A stretch of 64,000 nucleotides of DNA from Myxococcales bacterium (GTDB taxonomy: Bacteria; Myxococcota_A; Polyangia; Nannocystales; Nannocystaceae). Position 1 is the stretch's first letter; every line of letters starts with the position of its first letter. Below, in pieces: positions 62,480-64,000 of this stretch. The position numbers and the translations under genes were made by a program. The stretch is taken from positions 27,119 to 91,118 of the forward strand of contig JAAZXR010000010.1 in the NCBI GenBank assembly GCA_014240065.1. The letters run 5' to 3'. The notes under the pieces were generated by a model that worked only from the letters and a program-made list of their open reading frames with translations, had not been told where the DNA came from and did no database searches.

Positions 62480-62508
62480 ACGCTAACACCACCCTTCAGA
62501 TGCCACAA
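62480..62508 (-). promoter_or_regulatory. Predicted leaderless promoter
   Basis: On the minus strand TTGTGG (62503-62508), 17-base spacer, TAGCGT (62480-62485), 6 bases, then the ATG at 62473. Same -10 and spacing as the promoter at 19123-19151. Confidence 0.6.
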
Positions 62509-62655
62509 GAATAGGCTGTCAGGCCCGGTCATGTGGCTGCGAGGCCCGCCGCTATCGAGCCTGCAACCCCACCTGCGCTCGCGCTCCACAGCGCTCTCCC
62601 GCGGTCGTCTCCCCCGATCTTTGGGTCGTTCGTGGCGTGACTACGCGAGGATGGG

Positions 62656-62661
62656 TACACT
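62656..62661 (+). promoter_or_regulatory. Predicted -10 box, leaderless geometry
   Basis: TACACT ending 8 bases before the ATG at 62670. The same hexamer occurs before the genes at 35962 and 41445. Confidence 0.35.
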
Positions 62662-62669
62662 TCGATCCC

Positions 62670-63326
62670 ATGTCCGCTCAACATCGTAGCGCCCCGCTCT
62701 CCCTCGCCCTCTGCCTCTCCGGTTGCCTCGCATCGAACGCGGACGGGGACGGCGGCAGCGCCGACAACGGAGAGGGCGTCACGCAGACAGAGTGTGCCGA
62801 CCCCGTCGGATCTTGCGGTTCGCTGGTGTGCCAGCATCCCAACGAAGGGGCCTCGCACGAGACCCCGTGCGCCGCCTTGAGCTTTGGACAAAATCCCCCG
62901 ACGAGCGGGACGCACTACAGCGTGTGGGCGAGTTTCAAGGTCTATGACGCGCCGATTTCCCGTGGGTTTTACGTGCACTCCCTCGAGCACGGGGCCGTCG
63001 TGCTGGCCTACAATTGCGACCTGTACCAAGGCGACTGCGCGGCGCTCGCGATCACGCTCGCGGACTTTCGCGGCGCCTGGGAACAAGACAACAAGTGCGA
63101 CGCCACCACCCGGAACAGGATCATCGTGACACCAGATCCGCTGCTCGACGTCCCGTTCGCCGCCGCGGCCTGGGACTGGTCGCTGCGCGCTGAGTGCTTT
63201 GACTCGGGCGCGGTCTCCGATTTTATCTCCGCGCACTACGGTCAGACCTACGAAGATTTTTGCAATCAAGGCCTCGACCCGCTGGATCCAGATCCCGCCT
63301 ACCCTCACCCTTCAGACTGCCCCTAG
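62670..63326 (+). CDS. DUF3105-family lipoprotein
   Basis: 218 residues. The N-terminus (APLSLALCLSGC) is a lipoprotein signal with the lipid Cys at about 19. A Gly/Asp linker and several Cys (CADPVGSCGSLVC) precede the DUF3105 domain. Hallmarks are NPPTSGTHYSVWASFKVYD, the LEHGAVVLAYNC core and a C-terminal RIIVTPDPLLDVPFAAAAWDW. DUF3105 proteins are of unknown function; conserved His/Cys/Asp suggest metal binding. It is followed by a second DUF3105 gene 67 bases after its stop. The ATG at 62670 follows TACACT by 8 bases. Confidence 0.82.
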   Translation: MSAQHRSAPLSLALCLSGCLASNADGDGGSADNGEGVTQTECADPVGSCGSLVCQHPNEGASHETPCAALSFGQNPPTSGTHYSVWASFKVYDAPISRGFYVHSLEHGAVVLAYNCDLYQGDCAALAITLADFRGAWEQDNKCDATTRNRIIVTPDPLLDVPFAAAAWDWSLRAECFDSGAVSDFISAHYGQTYEDFCNQGLDPLDPDPAYPHPSDCP

Positions 63327-63381
63327 ACGGCGCGCACATCGCCGCTTGACCGGCGGAGCGCCTCCGCTCATCGAATCGCGG

Positions 63382-63387
63382 TATGGT
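63382..63387 (+). promoter_or_regulatory. Predicted -10 box, leaderless geometry
   Basis: TATGGT ending 6 bases before the ATG at 63394, the same hexamer and spacing as before the SUKH gene. Confidence 0.35.
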
Positions 63388-63393
63388 CCACAA

Positions 63394-64000
<607 letters not shown>

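Overview
The window looks like chromosomal DNA of a myxobacterium-type bacterium (Myxococcota). Supporting signs are very high GC, dense coding, many lipoproteins and signal-peptide proteins of unknown function, PEGA-like and FGE-like lipoproteins, duplicated ExbD, an Mla locus with two permeases, and lipoproteins with long Gly-Asp repeats. The Gly-Asp repeats and pairs of DUF3105 lipoproteins make me favour the Nannocystaceae (Plesiocystis/Enhygromyxa/Nannocystis group). This is inference from style, not a database result. No rRNA, convincing tRNA, CRISPR array, insertion sequence or prophage was seen.

Layout. 0.1-6.1 kb (minus): a complete TonB energy-coupling operon (tonB, exbB, two exbD) ending in an unusual outer-membrane receptor. 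6.3-24.5 kb: mixed housekeeping and envelope genes: a HAD hydrolase, two related envelope proteins, a PAS signalling protein with a degenerate GGDEF-like half, a DASS anion symporter, RecQ, lipoproteins, an M49-like metallopeptidase lipoprotein, a YkgJ-type cysteine-cluster protein, a stand-alone M41 protease domain, and a coupled DUF3311/SSF symporter/FGE-like lipoprotein operon. 25.0-26.2 kb: tryptophan 2,3-dioxygenase. 27.1-32.4 kb (minus): an Mla-type lipid transport operon (two MlaE permeases, MlaF ATPase, MCE protein) whose last gene is an orphan FlhA/SctV-type export-gate protein. 32.6-41.3 kb: two SGNH hydrolases, glyoxalase II, and a cluster of SGNH protein, MBOAT acyltransferase, acyl carrier protein and a FemAB-like GNAT protein, suggesting acylation of an envelope polymer. 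41.4-44.3 kb: clpS-clpA, where ClpA carries an acidic repeat insertion. 44.5-53.5 kb: a membrane-embedded spermidine-synthase-like protein, an Old Yellow Enzyme, a bestrophin, an SDR and unknowns. 53.8-58.5 kb: a 2-oxoacid dehydrogenase operon (E1 alpha, E1 beta, E2, E3) in which E2 and E3 are canonical but both E1 subunits have lost active-site signatures. 58.5-64 kb: phosphofructokinase, a large SUKH-domain protein, a small membrane protein and two tandem DUF3105 lipoproteins, the second running off the end.

A cross-cutting observation is promoter layout. For at least fifteen genes a -10-like hexamer ends only 4-9 bases before the start codon, and in seven or eight of these a TTG-type -35 box lies exactly 17 bases further upstream. 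This predicts widespread leaderless mRNAs. I used it to choose several start codons that differ from the longest open frame. Genes inside operons instead tend to overlap by ATGA or carry Shine-Dalgarno sequences, as clpA does.
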